From positions 23,030 to 87,029 of the forward strand of contig DIWJ01000054.1 of NCBI GenBank assembly GCA_002428445.1: DNA of 64,000 nucleotides, written 5' to 3'. Below are positions 52,915 through 62,546 of this stretch, piece by piece. Below the pieces are notes generated by a model. It saw only the letters and a list, made by a program, of their open reading frames with translations, was not told the DNA's origin and searched no databases. The position numbers were made by a program, and so were the translations under genes. Source of the stretch: Syntrophaceae bacterium UBA6109 (GTDB taxonomy: Bacteria > Desulfobacterota > Syntrophia > Syntrophales > UBA6109). Within the stretch, counting starts at the first letter, position 1. The number at the start of each line of letters is the position of its first letter.

Positions 52915-53889
52915 TTGCTGGCTTTCGTCAGAAAAAACTGGTTTCTCCTCGGGCTCCTTGCCGTTTCCGGCGCGACGCTGCTGGACGGCACGGAGACGGT
53001 CGCCGGGATCGGGAAATGGTGCAAGGAGCACCGTGGAGCCGATGTCGTCATCTTCCTGGTCTTCCTCGGCTCCGGTCTGCTGCTGCAACGGCATGAGATC
53101 CGGAACGGCATCGGAGACGTCCGGGGGACCCTGATCGCCACGGCGATCATTTTCGCGGCCGCCCCCGTCATCGCCTGGCTTCTGGCTCTGGCGCCCCTCG
53201 ATCGCGAGGTAAAAACCGGGTTGTTTCTTGTTGCCGTCATGCCGACGACCTTGAGCAGCGGCGTCGTCATGACCGGCGCAGCAGGCGGGAATATCGCCCA
53301 CGCCCTGCTGGTCAGCCTGCTCACCAATGGTCTCGCCGCCGTCACGGCGCCCCTTTCCCTCGCCCTGCTGCTGAACATCAGCGGAAATTCCACGGCCCTC
53401 CTGATCGACAAAGGCGCTTTGATGGCGCAGATCGGTCTTCTCGTCCTGACCCCCCTTTTCTTCGGATTGGCGCTCCGGCCGGCCCTGCAGCGGTTCGCAG
53501 GACTTTTCCGGAAGGGCATCCCCGTGCTCAATCAATGCTTTGTCCTGGCCGTCATCTGGATGGCGCTTTCCGAGGCGAGACCGACGGTCCTGGGCGGAGG
53601 GCTTCAGGCGATTCTTGTCGTGGTGCTGGCCTCTGTCTTCCACGCGCTTCTTCTTGCCGCCGCCTTCGGGGCCTCCGCCCTCTTCCGCCTCGGCCCCGGC
53701 CGCCGGGAAACCATCATTTTCATGGGCGGGCAGAAGACCCTGCCGCTGTCCATCCTCCTGCAGATCAAGCTGTTCCCGGATTTCGGTCTGACGCTGGTTT
53801 TCTGCGTCGTCCACCACTTCGTGCACCTGATCATGGACGGCTACCTGGTGGGATGGTTCCGCGCGAACCGCTCCGCCCGGCGGGCGTGA
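52915..53889 (+). CDS. Bile acid:sodium symporter-like (SBF/BASS) transporter
   Basis: This 324-residue membrane protein has about ten hydrophobic segments. The discontinuous-helix motifs AVMPTTLSSGVVMTGAAGGN and GGQKTLPLSILLQIKLFPD are those of the SBF-like branch (YfeH/RCH1 type). The start is a TTG at 52915 after AAGGTGA; no ATG is near. Substrate unknown, possibly an organic anion. Confidence 0.85.
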   Translation: MLAFVRKNWFLLGLLAVSGATLLDGTETVAGIGKWCKEHRGADVVIFLVFLGSGLLLQRHEIRNGIGDVRGTLIATAIIFAAAPVIAWLLALAPLDREVKTGLFLVAVMPTTLSSGVVMTGAAGGNIAHALLVSLLTNGLAAVTAPLSLALLLNISGNSTALLIDKGALMAQIGLLVLTPLFFGLALRPALQRFAGLFRKGIPVLNQCFVLAVIWMALSEARPTVLGGGLQAILVVVLASVFHALLLAAAFGASALFRLGPGRRETIIFMGGQKTLPLSILLQIKLFPDFGLTLVFCVVHHFVHLIMDGYLVGWFRANRSARRA

Positions 53890-53909
53890 GGGCGTCACCT
53901 TCTTGCAGA

Positions 53910-53943
53910 GCGGCAGGCCCCGCAAGGCCTGAGAAAATGCCGC
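53910..53943. terminator. Hairpin between convergent genes
   Basis: CAGGCC/GGCCTG (53914-53919 with 53926-53931) and the outer GCGGCA/TGCCGC can form alternative stems between two convergent stops. There is no T-run. Possible bidirectional terminator. Confidence 0.3.
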
Positions 53944-53965
53944 AGGGATTTGCAGCGCGCAAGGG

Positions 53966-56900
53966 CTAGGGACCGACGCCGGGGTCTCCGACCATCACGA
54001 AGGGCGCCCAGAAGAAGGGGTGGGCGTAGCTGGCGGCGATCTTCCCGGAAGCCTCTTCGATCAGGTATCCCTTGTCCATCAGCTCCAGCATCGATTTCCG
54101 CACGGCCTGCGCACGGGAGATCCTGTCCGCCTTCTGCGCTTCAAAAATCCCGGTGACGAGCTTCCGGCCGGACGTCGTCTCCACCGGCCACATGCTGACA
54201 AGCAGCGCCCGCGCTCCGGCGTAGAAGAAAGCGCCTCCGAGGCCGGAAACCGCTTCCGCGCCCGCGCCGCCCGCCGCACCGGTATTGCAGCCGGACAGGA
54301 CCACCCAGTCGGCATTGAGTTTCAGCCGCAGGATCTCTTCCATGGTCAGCAGGCCGTCCTCCTTTTCGCCCGTAACCGAAGGGGAAGAAAGCGCCAGGGC
54401 GGGCTGCTCCAGCCCGTCCAGGTCATGCGGGACAAGGGCATGGGTGGCGAAGGCGATCACCTTCCTGTCCGACAGGTCCATGGTCTTGACGCGTCGCTCG
54501 GACGCATCTTTTCCGAAAAAAGCGTCCTTTCCCGGGTCCGCCCCCAATACCCCGGCGATCCCGGCGATTTCCTCCGCCGTGTCGGGCAGACGGTCAAGGG
54601 TGTCCAGTTGGCTCGTCCGTATCCGTCGGCTGTCCAGATTGCCCTTGTCGGAGATGCGGACGCCCCGGACGGCGAGCCGCGCCTCCGGTACGGCCGATTC
54701 CCGATTCGCCGTTTTCCGCGCAGACGCCCGTGCCGGCGGGTTCCCGGCCTCGGCGTATTGGGCAGGATTGAATAAGGGATCGCCGAAGCCGGCGAAGGTC
54801 TTCCGTTCGGGGTCGCCGGGGGGAAGGGCCCTCAGTCCGATCAGGGATGCGACGGAGGGAACCGCCGTGACCGAAACCCGCCGGACCAGCCAGGGGACGC
54901 TCCGGTAGCCGCTGAAGAGTTCGCGCCTGTGCTCCGGGGAGACGACCTGTTCCGTCGGCAGAAGCGTCAGGGGCAGCTGCCCCATGGGCCCCTGCGCGAC
55001 GACGATCAGGTCGGAGGCTCCCTTCCATCCGGCCTCGACGGGCTTCAGCAGCGTCCGGTACAGTTCATGGGCCTTCGCAACGTCGAAGGCCGGGATGTCC
55101 CCCAAAGTGCGCGGATGAATGTCCAGCGACTTGCGGACTTCGCCGACGGCGGCGGCCATTTCCTTCTTCCCGACGGGAGCGACGGCAAAGGCTGTCTCCC
55201 CCTGCTGCGGGACGGCCCAGACAAATGTCTTGTCCGCGGACGGGTAGATCAGAACAAATGCCTCGCCCGGCCGGAGGTTCTTCTGCACCGTTCCCAAGGA
55301 TATCGACGGCGGCTTGAGAAAATCCCGGTATCGGGGGAATCGTTCAGCGATCTCGTTCCGGAGCGATTCGCGCGTCTTCTTCCATTGTTCGAGTGTGCGG
55401 ATATGCCGTTCAATCATGGAACGGTCCTGTTCGTTGGACGGCAGGGAAAGGTTGTCGGAAACGGCGGTCTCCAGGGCGGAGATCTGCGTTAGGAGATCCC
55501 GTTCCTTCTCCGCCAAGGCGTCCAGCGCCGGATCGGATGACGCAGCCATGCGCGCGCAGGCTTCCTGGAGGGCGTCCCCGGTCGGATCCCGGCCGAGCAG
55601 ATTGGCGACGGTGAAGGCTTCCGACGGCGCATCGATGCTCAACTCTTTTTCGAGCGGCGTCTTGTGTATTCTCCCCAGGAAATGGATGAAGGCATCGAGG
55701 ATCGCCAGGGGAACGAATTTTTCCTCGGCGCCCTCAAGATTCGGCAGGGCGGCCGAGAAATCCTCGAACGCCTTCCGATCCTGACCGGCTGCGGCGCTGG
55801 CCATCGCCCGCAGGCCGACGATCCGGGCTGTGCGGTGATCATTCTTCCCGTGGACCGTTGCCCGCGTTTTATAGGCCTCAGGAATCAGATCGAACGCCTC
55901 TCGGATGGATCCGGTCTTGATCAGCGTCAGGATCACGCCGGGATTGGCAAAATTGTTTTTGAGGTTGCCCCGGCTTCCTGCCTCCCCTCTGCCGGCCAGA
56001 TCATATTGCTCCCTTGCCTCCCGATACTGTTCTTTCCTGGCCAATACATCGCCGAGGAACATCCGGGCCTCCTGCATTCGCGAAGAGTCCCCGGAGATGC
56101 CCGATTCCGCCAGGTTCCGGACGCCTGTCCGCGCCAGTTTCTCCGCATCGTCCAGACGTCCCTGTTCTTTCACGATGAGGCCCAGGTTGCGCAGGGCCCT
56201 GGCCGTGAGGACGGAAGACCTGCCGCCATGGCCCAGCGACTCGCCCAGCGCCTTCCTGCTCTCCATCTCCGCTTCCATGAGGCGTCCCTGATGTCGGAGG
56301 TTCCCGGCCAGAGACAGCCTGTCCGAGATGATCCTCCCGGGACTCTTCGGATTCCTGAGGCTGATTTCCAGGGCCTGGCGCCGGTGGCGCTCGGCCTCGC
56401 GATACCGGTTCTGATACTCTGCAAATTTCGCTTCCATGCCGAGGCAGTTCGCATCCCGCCGGATGACATCGTTCTCGGACAGCTTGATGTCGAGATACTT
56501 CCCGGTGGTGTTGACCCATTTGTTCCCGCAGAATTCCGCCGCCTTCTCCCTGGCCTTTTCAGCGGAATCGAGGTCCCCCGTGGACAGGTACAGATCCAGC
56601 AGCATCTGGTCGTAGCTTACGGCGTACTGCCGGATCGGCGAGGCCTTGTCCAGTTCGCGGCACCGCTGCAGAAGCTCCACGGCCCGCCTGCGGCTTCCGT
56701 GGTTCTTTTCGAGACTTGCCAGAGTCCGCATGAGATCCAGGCGTTCTTCACCGGCCTTCCGCATGTGCGCGAAGGCGAGCCGGCTGTCTTCCAGCGCCTT
56801 CTGCGCGTGGCCGAGTTCGTGGGATGCATTGGACCGGCGATGATAGAACTCGGCGAGATAGCCGTCGGTTTCTATGCTCGGCTTCGGGGCGTCGGCCTCG

Positions 56901-57160
56901 ATGCGCAGACGTTCCAAGACCTCCGGATTGAAGTCCCCCGGCGAATCCAGAACCTCCAGGATGTCCGCGATGGATCGCGGCGGCGGGGTGAAGGAAAGGT
57001 CGGAAAGCGGAGAAACGGCTTGTCCGGCCTCTTTTGAAGGCATCAGGTCTATCGAAAGGGCGATCTGCCGGGCCTCCTCCTGGGTCATGCGCGGCGCGCA
57101 GGCCGCGGCCAGGAAGAGGGTGAAACAGAGAACGAGGGCGATCCGGAATCTTCCGCGCAT
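53966..57160 (-). CDS. TPR-CHAT domain lipoprotein (caspase-like peptidase)
   Basis: This 1064-residue protein has a lipoprotein signal (LFLAAAC, Cys near 21) that would anchor it at the outer face of a membrane. Residues about 90-480 are TPR-like helical repeats. A coiled region follows near 560-620, and a CHAT domain fills the C-terminus. The presumed catalytic pair is His in AFATHALVPHDLDG (about 907) and Cys in VVLSGCNTG (about 953). CHAT peptidases are caspase/separase relatives. The GASGGAF-like stretch GLGGAFFYAGARALLVSMW is typical. It stands alone, and its target is unknown. The start ATG at 57160 is preceded by AAAGGAGG. Confidence 0.88.
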   Translation of the reverse strand: MRGRFRIALVLCFTLFLAAACAPRMTQEEARQIALSIDLMPSKEAGQAVSPLSDLSFTPPPRSIADILEVLDSPGDFNPEVLERLRIEADAPKPSIETDGYLAEFYHRRSNASHELGHAQKALEDSRLAFAHMRKAGEERLDLMRTLASLEKNHGSRRRAVELLQRCRELDKASPIRQYAVSYDQMLLDLYLSTGDLDSAEKAREKAAEFCGNKWVNTTGKYLDIKLSENDVIRRDANCLGMEAKFAEYQNRYREAERHRRQALEISLRNPKSPGRIISDRLSLAGNLRHQGRLMEAEMESRKALGESLGHGGRSSVLTARALRNLGLIVKEQGRLDDAEKLARTGVRNLAESGISGDSSRMQEARMFLGDVLARKEQYREAREQYDLAGRGEAGSRGNLKNNFANPGVILTLIKTGSIREAFDLIPEAYKTRATVHGKNDHRTARIVGLRAMASAAAGQDRKAFEDFSAALPNLEGAEEKFVPLAILDAFIHFLGRIHKTPLEKELSIDAPSEAFTVANLLGRDPTGDALQEACARMAASSDPALDALAEKERDLLTQISALETAVSDNLSLPSNEQDRSMIERHIRTLEQWKKTRESLRNEIAERFPRYRDFLKPPSISLGTVQKNLRPGEAFVLIYPSADKTFVWAVPQQGETAFAVAPVGKKEMAAAVGEVRKSLDIHPRTLGDIPAFDVAKAHELYRTLLKPVEAGWKGASDLIVVAQGPMGQLPLTLLPTEQVVSPEHRRELFSGYRSVPWLVRRVSVTAVPSVASLIGLRALPPGDPERKTFAGFGDPLFNPAQYAEAGNPPARASARKTANRESAVPEARLAVRGVRISDKGNLDSRRIRTSQLDTLDRLPDTAEEIAGIAGVLGADPGKDAFFGKDASERRVKTMDLSDRKVIAFATHALVPHDLDGLEQPALALSSPSVTGEKEDGLLTMEEILRLKLNADWVVLSGCNTGAAGGAGAEAVSGLGGAFFYAGARALLVSMWPVETTSGRKLVTGIFEAQKADRISRAQAVRKSMLELMDKGYLIEEASGKIAASYAHPFFWAPFVMVGDPGVGP

Positions 57161-57237
57161 GGTGTCCCGCCTCCTTTATGGCTTGCCGGGCGTTGCTTCC
57201 ACAGGAGCCGATCTCCACGGCCCGCCCCTGTGCGTTG

Positions 57238-57657
57238 CTATTCCCCGATGATTTTGACGAGGACACGCTTGCGGCGGCGCCCGTCGAACTCGCCGTAGAA
57301 GATCTGTTCCCACGGTCCGAAATCGAGCCTGCCTTCCGTAACGGCGACGACGACTTCCCGCCCCATGACCTGACGTTTCAGGTGGGCGTCGCCGTTGTCC
57401 TCGCCCGTCCGGTTGTGCAGGTAGTTCGAGACGGGCTCGTGGGGCGCGAGACGCTCCAGCCATTTCTCATAGTCCTGGTGAAGGCCCGATTCGTCGTCGT
57501 TGATGAAAACAGAAGCGGTGATGTGCATGGCGTTGACCAGGCAGAGCCCCTCGGCGATGCCGCTTTCATGCAGGCACCGCTCGACCTGGGGCGTGATGTT
57601 GACGAATCCCCTTCGCGTGGGGACGTTGAACCAGAGTTCTTTGCGATAGGATTTCAC
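57238..57657 (-). CDS. YjbQ/UPF0047 family protein
   Basis: This 139-residue protein has the family signature [18 protein letters not shown] and the C-terminal [18 protein letters not shown], with conserved His and Asp/Glu residues that may bind metal. Members show weak thiamine-phosphate synthase activity; the physiological role is uncertain. The start is a GTG at 57657 after GGGAGGAAG. Confidence 0.92.
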   Translation of the reverse strand: MKSYRKELWFNVPTRRGFVNITPQVERCLHESGIAEGLCLVNAMHITASVFINDDESGLHQDYEKWLERLAPHEPVSNYLHNRTGEDNGDAHLKRQVMGREVVVAVTEGRLDFGPWEQIFYGEFDGRRRKRVLVKIIGE

Positions 57658-57822
57658 GGCGGGCTTCCTCCCTTGTCGGAAAACGCGGCAGCGCCGTCTT
57701 TCTTAACAGAAAACGGGGAAACTTTCGACAGCGGAGAAAAAGGTAAGTGCGGTCGGTTTGATTTTCTGTCGGAGTTCAATAGGTCATACTCAGCCCACAA
57801 AGCTCGTACGGCTATCGCCGTC

Positions 57823-58059
57823 AGTCTTTACGATCACACCGCTGCCGAGGGTTTCACCAAGACCTTCAAAAACGAGAAGATCTATCTCCGGGAATGCTGG
57901 ACCATCAACGACGTCCAAAACCGGCTTCCCTATTTCATCGAAGAAGGCTACAATCGCAGCCAGCTTCGCTCCGCTCTCGGGTATCGGCCGCCAGCAGAGA
58001 CCGAAGAACTGTTCTGCAAAAACAAGCCCTGTCCGGCTGCTCTGATCCTCTCCGTCTAA
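57823..58059 (+). pseudogene. IS3-family transposase C-terminal remnant
   Basis: About 78 residues match the end of an IS3-type DDE transposase (OrfB): AEGFTKTFKNEKIYLRECW, then NRLPYFIEEGYNRSQLRSALGYRPP. The catalytic DDE core and orfA are absent. The frame extends upstream only by chance into non-homologous sequence. A decayed insertion remnant is the most likely reading. Confidence 0.8.
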
Positions 58060-58111
58060 CCGGAGGGGTGCAATCCACTTTTTCTCCGGAGACCCGAAGA
58101 AGGAGGCAGAA

Positions 58112-59116
58112 GTGATCAAACATCGAATAGGCGAACTCGTGGCGATCCGTTATCCGATCATTCAGGCGCCGATGAACTGGGTGAGCGGGGCCGCCCTGGC
58201 GGCGGCGGTATCCGACGCGGGCGGGCTCGGGACCCTGGGCCCGAACGCCGGCGCCGACGCCATCACGGCGGATGTCGAGTTGACGGGGGAGCGTCTGCGG
58301 GAGCAGATCAGGAAGGTCAGAAACCTGACCAGGGCGCCTTTTGCCGTAAACGTCCCCATCGGGGCCGGCGACGGGCTGAAGTTCTCGAAGAAATGCGTCG
58401 CCGTCGTGATAGAGGAGGCCGTGCCTGCCGTGATCACGTCAGTGGGCGGGCCGAATGTCTATACAAAGATCCTGAAGGACGCAGGAATCAGGGTCTTTCA
58501 TGCCGTATCGACGCCGAGACATGCCCGGAAGGCGGAGGAGGCGGGGGTGGATGCCGTCATCTGCGAGGGCTTCGAGGCGGGCGGGCACAAGGGATTCACG
58601 GAACTGACCACGCTGGTTCTGACCCCCATGGTGGCGGATGCGGTGAAGATTCCCGTCATCACGGGCGGCGGCATCGGCGATGCACGCGGGGTTCTGGCGG
58701 CTCTGGCACTGGGCGCGGACGCCGTTTATATGGGGACGCGCTTCATGGCGACGAAGGAATCCGAGAGCCACCAGAACGTGAAGGACGCCGTCGTCCGCGC
58801 GCAGGACGCGTGCACGGTGTCGGTTCCAAAAGAATTCATGCTGGCGCGGGATTTGAGCAATGCGTTCACCAAGCAATACCTGGAGAAGAGGAAGGCAGGG
58901 GCGACGCAGGCCGAACTGAATGCGTTCCTGGCGGCGCATTCACAATATCCAGGCCAGCACCTGGGCGACACCGACAACGGCGAAATCTGCTGCGGTCAGG
59001 TCGCCGGGCTGATCGACAGCGCACCCGGGGCGGCGAGGATCATCGAAGAGATCACGAGGAACCTTTCGTCCGTCCTGGAAGAGTTGAAGCGGAAACTGGA
59101 GGCTTTTCCGGTCTGA
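58112..59116 (+). CDS. Nitronate monooxygenase / FabK-like flavoprotein
   Basis: This 334-residue TIM-barrel flavoprotein has IIQAPMNWVSGAALAAAVSDAGGLG, then ICEGFEAGGHKG, PVITGGGIGDARG and GADAVYMGTRFMAT as FMN-binding parts. The family includes nitronate monooxygenase and enoyl-ACP reductase II (FabK). The GTG at 58112 follows AAGGAGG. It lies just after the IS3 remnant and may be unrelated to it. Confidence 0.88.
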   Translation: MIKHRIGELVAIRYPIIQAPMNWVSGAALAAAVSDAGGLGTLGPNAGADAITADVELTGERLREQIRKVRNLTRAPFAVNVPIGAGDGLKFSKKCVAVVIEEAVPAVITSVGGPNVYTKILKDAGIRVFHAVSTPRHARKAEEAGVDAVICEGFEAGGHKGFTELTTLVLTPMVADAVKIPVITGGGIGDARGVLAALALGADAVYMGTRFMATKESESHQNVKDAVVRAQDACTVSVPKEFMLARDLSNAFTKQYLEKRKAGATQAELNAFLAAHSQYPGQHLGDTDNGEICCGQVAGLIDSAPGAARIIEEITRNLSSVLEELKRKLEAFPV

Positions 59117-59392
59117 CGCCCCGCCTGTAGCAGCCGGAACCGCGCCTCTTCACCCCGGACTTCGATGAGAAAGACTCGATGGCCGTCTGAGGAAGTCTGC
59201 GCTGCCGGGAATCGCGTGACCCGGGCACTTGGAGCCGCTCTATTCCCGATATTGACGATGAAAAGAATATGATCTAAAAAATTCACTTGAAGACGACTTA
59301 CGGGATCCTGTTTTCTTCGTCCTTCTCAGGCGATCGCGGGAACGTAAACAGGCCTGTAATCCACATGAAATGCAACCAGGAAGGGAGCAAGA
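59117..59392. other. Intergenic region
   Basis: These 276 bases upstream of the NifU-like gene contain an AT-richer stretch (about 59250-59320), probably the promoter region. I cannot define -35 and -10 boxes. AAGGGAGCAAG precedes the next start. No gene seen. Confidence 0.4.
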
Positions 59393-60082
59393 ATGCTTTC
59401 GAATGAACTGAAAAGGATGTGTTGTGTGACGAAGGGACCCGACCACGGACCGTCCCCTATCCCCGAAGAAGGCAAATGGGTCCAGGCCAGGGAAATTAAG
59501 GACATTTCCGGTTTTGCCCACGGATGCGGCACCTGCGCTCCTCAGATGGGAACCAGCAAGCTGACGCTGAATGTGAAGGGAGGCATCATCGAGGAGGCTC
59601 TCATCGAGAACATAGGCTGTTCCGGCATGACCCAGTCCGCGGCCATGGCGGCGGAGATACTTCCGGGCAAGACGATTCTCGAAGCCCTGAACACCGATCT
59701 TGTCTGTGATGCCATCAACAGCGCCATGAAACAGCTGTTTCTGCAAATCGTCTACGGGCGCACGCAATCCTCCTATTCGGACGGAGGATTGCCCATTGGG
59801 GGAGCCTGGGAAGACCTGGGAGCGGAGGTGTGCAGCCAGGTGGGAACATCCTACGGTTCGCTGGCCAGGGGGCCGCGCTATCTGGAAATAACGGGGGGAT
59901 ATGTCACGAGGATGGCCCTCGACGATAACCAGGAGATCATCGGCTACGAATATGTCCAGATCGGCAGGATGATGGACCTTATCGCCAAAGGGCTGAACAC
60001 TGATGAGGCATTGGAAAAAGCGAAGAAGACTTACGGCCGGTTTGCCGAGGCTGCAAAATATATTGACCCGCGCCGGGATTGA
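59393..60082 (+). CDS. Iron-sulfur scaffold (NifU N-like) protein, partner of GGGtGRT protein
   Basis: This 229-residue protein carries HGCGTCAPQMG near residue 45 and ENIGCSGMTQSAAMAAE near 78, a cysteine pattern of NifU/IscU-like scaffolds. A C-terminal extension with RGPRYLEITGGYVTRM and YEYVQIGRMMDLI is unlike classical IscU. In other genomes this type is typically adjacent to a GGGtGRT gene, as here. It is likely involved in cluster assembly or transfer, but its function is not established. Confidence 0.75.
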   Translation: MLSNELKRMCCVTKGPDHGPSPIPEEGKWVQAREIKDISGFAHGCGTCAPQMGTSKLTLNVKGGIIEEALIENIGCSGMTQSAAMAAEILPGKTILEALNTDLVCDAINSAMKQLFLQIVYGRTQSSYSDGGLPIGGAWEDLGAEVCSQVGTSYGSLARGPRYLEITGGYVTRMALDDNQEIIGYEYVQIGRMMDLIAKGLNTDEALEKAKKTYGRFAEAAKYIDPRRD

Positions 60083-60096
60083 ATGAGGGAATCGGG

Positions 60097-61119
60097 ATGA
60101 TCACTTTTGAAGGAATGGAGCGCCGGAAGGAGTCCATTGATCAATGTCTGCGGGCAAATGGACTGCAATCGCTGGAGGATGCACGCAATCTGCTGGAAAG
60201 CCGCGGCGTCGATGCGCACGGTATGGCCAGAAGCATTCAGTCCATTTGTTTTGAGGATGCCTGCTGGGCCTATATCCTGGGAGGAGCTATTGCCGTCAAG
60301 AGAGGGCTCCGAGAAGCGCCGGAGATCGCTCAGGCCATAGGCGAGGGGTTACAGGCCTTTTGCATTCCGGGATCCGTGGCCGACCACCGCAGGGTGGGAC
60401 TGGGCCACGGCAACCTGGCGAAAACGCTGCTCAGGGATGAAACGAGGTGCTTCGCACTGCTGGCCGGGCATGAATCCTTTGCCGCTGCGGAAGGGGCTTT
60501 GGGCGTCGTTCAGTACGCAAACAGGGTTCGCAAAGAGCCCCTGCAGGTTATTCTGAACGGGCTGGGAAAGGACGCCGCCTACATCATTTCGCGCGTCAAT
60601 GGTTTCACTTACGTCCGCACAAAATATAACCACCACACTGCAGAGCTGGCCATAGAGGAAACCAGAACCTTTTCGAAAGGTCCTCGCGCGGCGGTGCGCT
60701 GTTACGGCGCGGACAACGTGGAAGAGGGCATCGCCATCATGAAACACGAGTCCGTGGACGTCATCATCACCGGCAACTCCACGAACATGACGCGCTATCA
60801 GCTTCCCGTGGCGGGCACGTACAAGAAATGGTGCCTGGAAAACGGCAAATTCAGCTTCTCCGTAGCCTCCGGCGGCGGTACGGGCCGAACCGTACACCCC
60901 GACGACAATGGCGCGGGGCCGGCTTCCTACGGCCTGACCGATACGATCGGCCGGATGTATGCCGATGCGCAGTTTGCAGGCTCGTCGTCAGTCCCGGCCC
61001 ACGTTGAGATGATGGGGTACATCGGAATGGGAAATAACCCGATGGTAGGAGCAACCGTCGCGATTGCCGTTGCCATCTCACAGGCCGCCGGCGGTCAGGA
61101 TAGAGGGGTTGTTGAATAG
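60097..61119 (+). CDS. GGGtGRT protein
   Basis: This 340-residue protein contains the eponymous SGGGTGRTVHPDD near residue 265 and the highly conserved GLGHGNLAKTLLRDETRCFALLAGHE-type region near 110, here GLGHGNLAKTLL. The function of the family is unknown. It begins 14 bases after the NifU-like gene; ATG 60097 follows GAGGGA, while an in-frame TTG six codons earlier overlaps the previous stop and is less likely. Gene order and spacing suggest a single operon and a joint role. Confidence 0.88.
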   Translation: MITFEGMERRKESIDQCLRANGLQSLEDARNLLESRGVDAHGMARSIQSICFEDACWAYILGGAIAVKRGLREAPEIAQAIGEGLQAFCIPGSVADHRRVGLGHGNLAKTLLRDETRCFALLAGHESFAAAEGALGVVQYANRVRKEPLQVILNGLGKDAAYIISRVNGFTYVRTKYNHHTAELAIEETRTFSKGPRAAVRCYGADNVEEGIAIMKHESVDVIITGNSTNMTRYQLPVAGTYKKWCLENGKFSFSVASGGGTGRTVHPDDNGAGPASYGLTDTIGRMYADAQFAGSSSVPAHVEMMGYIGMGNNPMVGATVAIAVAISQAAGGQDRGVVE

Positions 61120-61205
61120 GCGCGTAACAATGAGCCGGTCGGGAGCATCCGCGCAGGACATCTTGGAGCTGTGAGCGTGCTAGAGAGCTGTCTGAATAGG
61201 CGCCG

Positions 61206-62453
61206 CTAGCCGTGAACGCCCGTTTTGCCCGTCGCCGCCGGAACGTGCAGCCGGGGCAGCAACAGTGTGCTCACCAAAGTCACGGAACCGACGAGGATGA
61301 AGGCCAGGCCGAAAGCGCCGGCATCCCCAAAGGCGCCCAGCAGGGTCGGAACCAGTCCGGCGCCCCCCATGTAGGCGATCAAAACCGTCATCGACACGGC
61401 CAGGTTCCTGGCGCGCGGCTCGACGATCCGGGCAAGGATCGTAAAGCCCGTCGTGAAGAAGAAGACCGTCAGGAGCGGCTGCAGGAAGACCATCATCAGA
61501 ACCCAGCGGCCGGGCAGCGAGCCGAGAAGGATAGCCGCAACGCCGGTAAAGAGCAGCGCCGCGGAAATAACCGGCTTCGGTCCAAAACGGTCCGTCAGCC
61601 AACCGGAGAGCAGGGCCGTCGCCAGGGCGGGAATCCGCGAAAAGCCGATCAACGTGTTGGCCGTACTGCGGTCGATGCCCCGCTCTGCCACCAGGTAGAG
61701 GGGCATCATGCTGTACGTGCCGATGCTGGCGGCCATGCCGAGCGCAAAGAGGACCACCATGATCCAGAAGAAACTCCGTCCGCCCAACAGCCTCATGTTG
61801 CCGAGCGTCGGCGGTTCCCCCCGGAAATCCCCCCCCGTCCCGAACCGGTAAAAGGCCGTGCCCAGCAGCAGCGCAATACCGCCGATCAGTGCGACGATGG
61901 CTTGCCAGGACAGGAAGGGCAGCAGGGCCTCGACGATCAGCGGGGAGAGAATGAAAGCGAGCGACGGGGCCAGTTCATGGACCGCCATGGCCTTTCCCCA
62001 ATGGATGGAGGGAATCGCCGCGGTGATCGTCGTCAGCCCCGAGGGGAGGTACAGACCCGTGGAAATGCCGAGTACGAACAGGCCGAGGTGGATCATCCAG
62101 AGGGATTGGGCCGCGGCGATGACGAAGAAGGCGGACCCGCCCATTGCCGCGGCCAGTGAGACGGTCTGGCGGTGCGTCAGACGAGCGGAGACGAATCCGC
62201 TGCTCATCAGCCCCATCGAATAACCCAGGGCGATCGTCATGAAGAAGCCGCCCGCGCCGGTGTGTCCCAGCCCCAGATCTTTTTCGATGACCGGCATGAG
62301 CGGCGAGAGGATGATCCGGGAGACGAAATTGGTCAGGAAGATGCCGGTCAGCAGGGAAAGGATCAGCATCTGTTCCCGGCGGGAGAAAAACTGGCCGTTC
62401 ATGGACGACGCCCCGGCTGCTTCCCGCGTCGGCCGGCAGAACTCAAAGGACAT
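61206..62453 (-). CDS. MFS transporter
   Basis: This 415-residue major facilitator protein has about 12 hydrophobic segments. FSRREQMLILSLLTGIFLTNF begins helix one, and LSGWLTDRFGPKPVIS is the loop 8-9 equivalent of motif A. The start is either ATG 62453 or the ATG at 62402, 17 residues on, which would put the start just before helix one; neither has a strong ribosome site. It is convergent with the GGGtGRT gene. Substrate unknown. Confidence 0.82.
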   Translation of the reverse strand: MSFEFCRPTREAAGASSMNGQFFSRREQMLILSLLTGIFLTNFVSRIILSPLMPVIEKDLGLGHTGAGGFFMTIALGYSMGLMSSGFVSARLTHRQTVSLAAAMGGSAFFVIAAAQSLWMIHLGLFVLGISTGLYLPSGLTTITAAIPSIHWGKAMAVHELAPSLAFILSPLIVEALLPFLSWQAIVALIGGIALLLGTAFYRFGTGGDFRGEPPTLGNMRLLGGRSFFWIMVVLFALGMAASIGTYSMMPLYLVAERGIDRSTANTLIGFSRIPALATALLSGWLTDRFGPKPVISAALLFTGVAAILLGSLPGRWVLMMVFLQPLLTVFFFTTGFTILARIVEPRARNLAVSMTVLIAYMGGAGLVPTLLGAFGDAGAFGLAFILVGSVTLVSTLLLPRLHVPAATGKTGVHG

Positions 62454-62546
62454 TCGATTCTATTGCCTGTCATTGTTTTTCAACCCCTCTTGGTCTGCCG
62501 CCTCCGACGCCACAGAACGTGTGCCACCTGAATTACCGCCCCGTCC

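Noticed and set aside
53966..57160. Component of a CRISPR-linked or gasdermin defence system
   Set aside because: Neighbours are YjbQ and a transporter; no gasdermin-like or Cas gene is present within the window.
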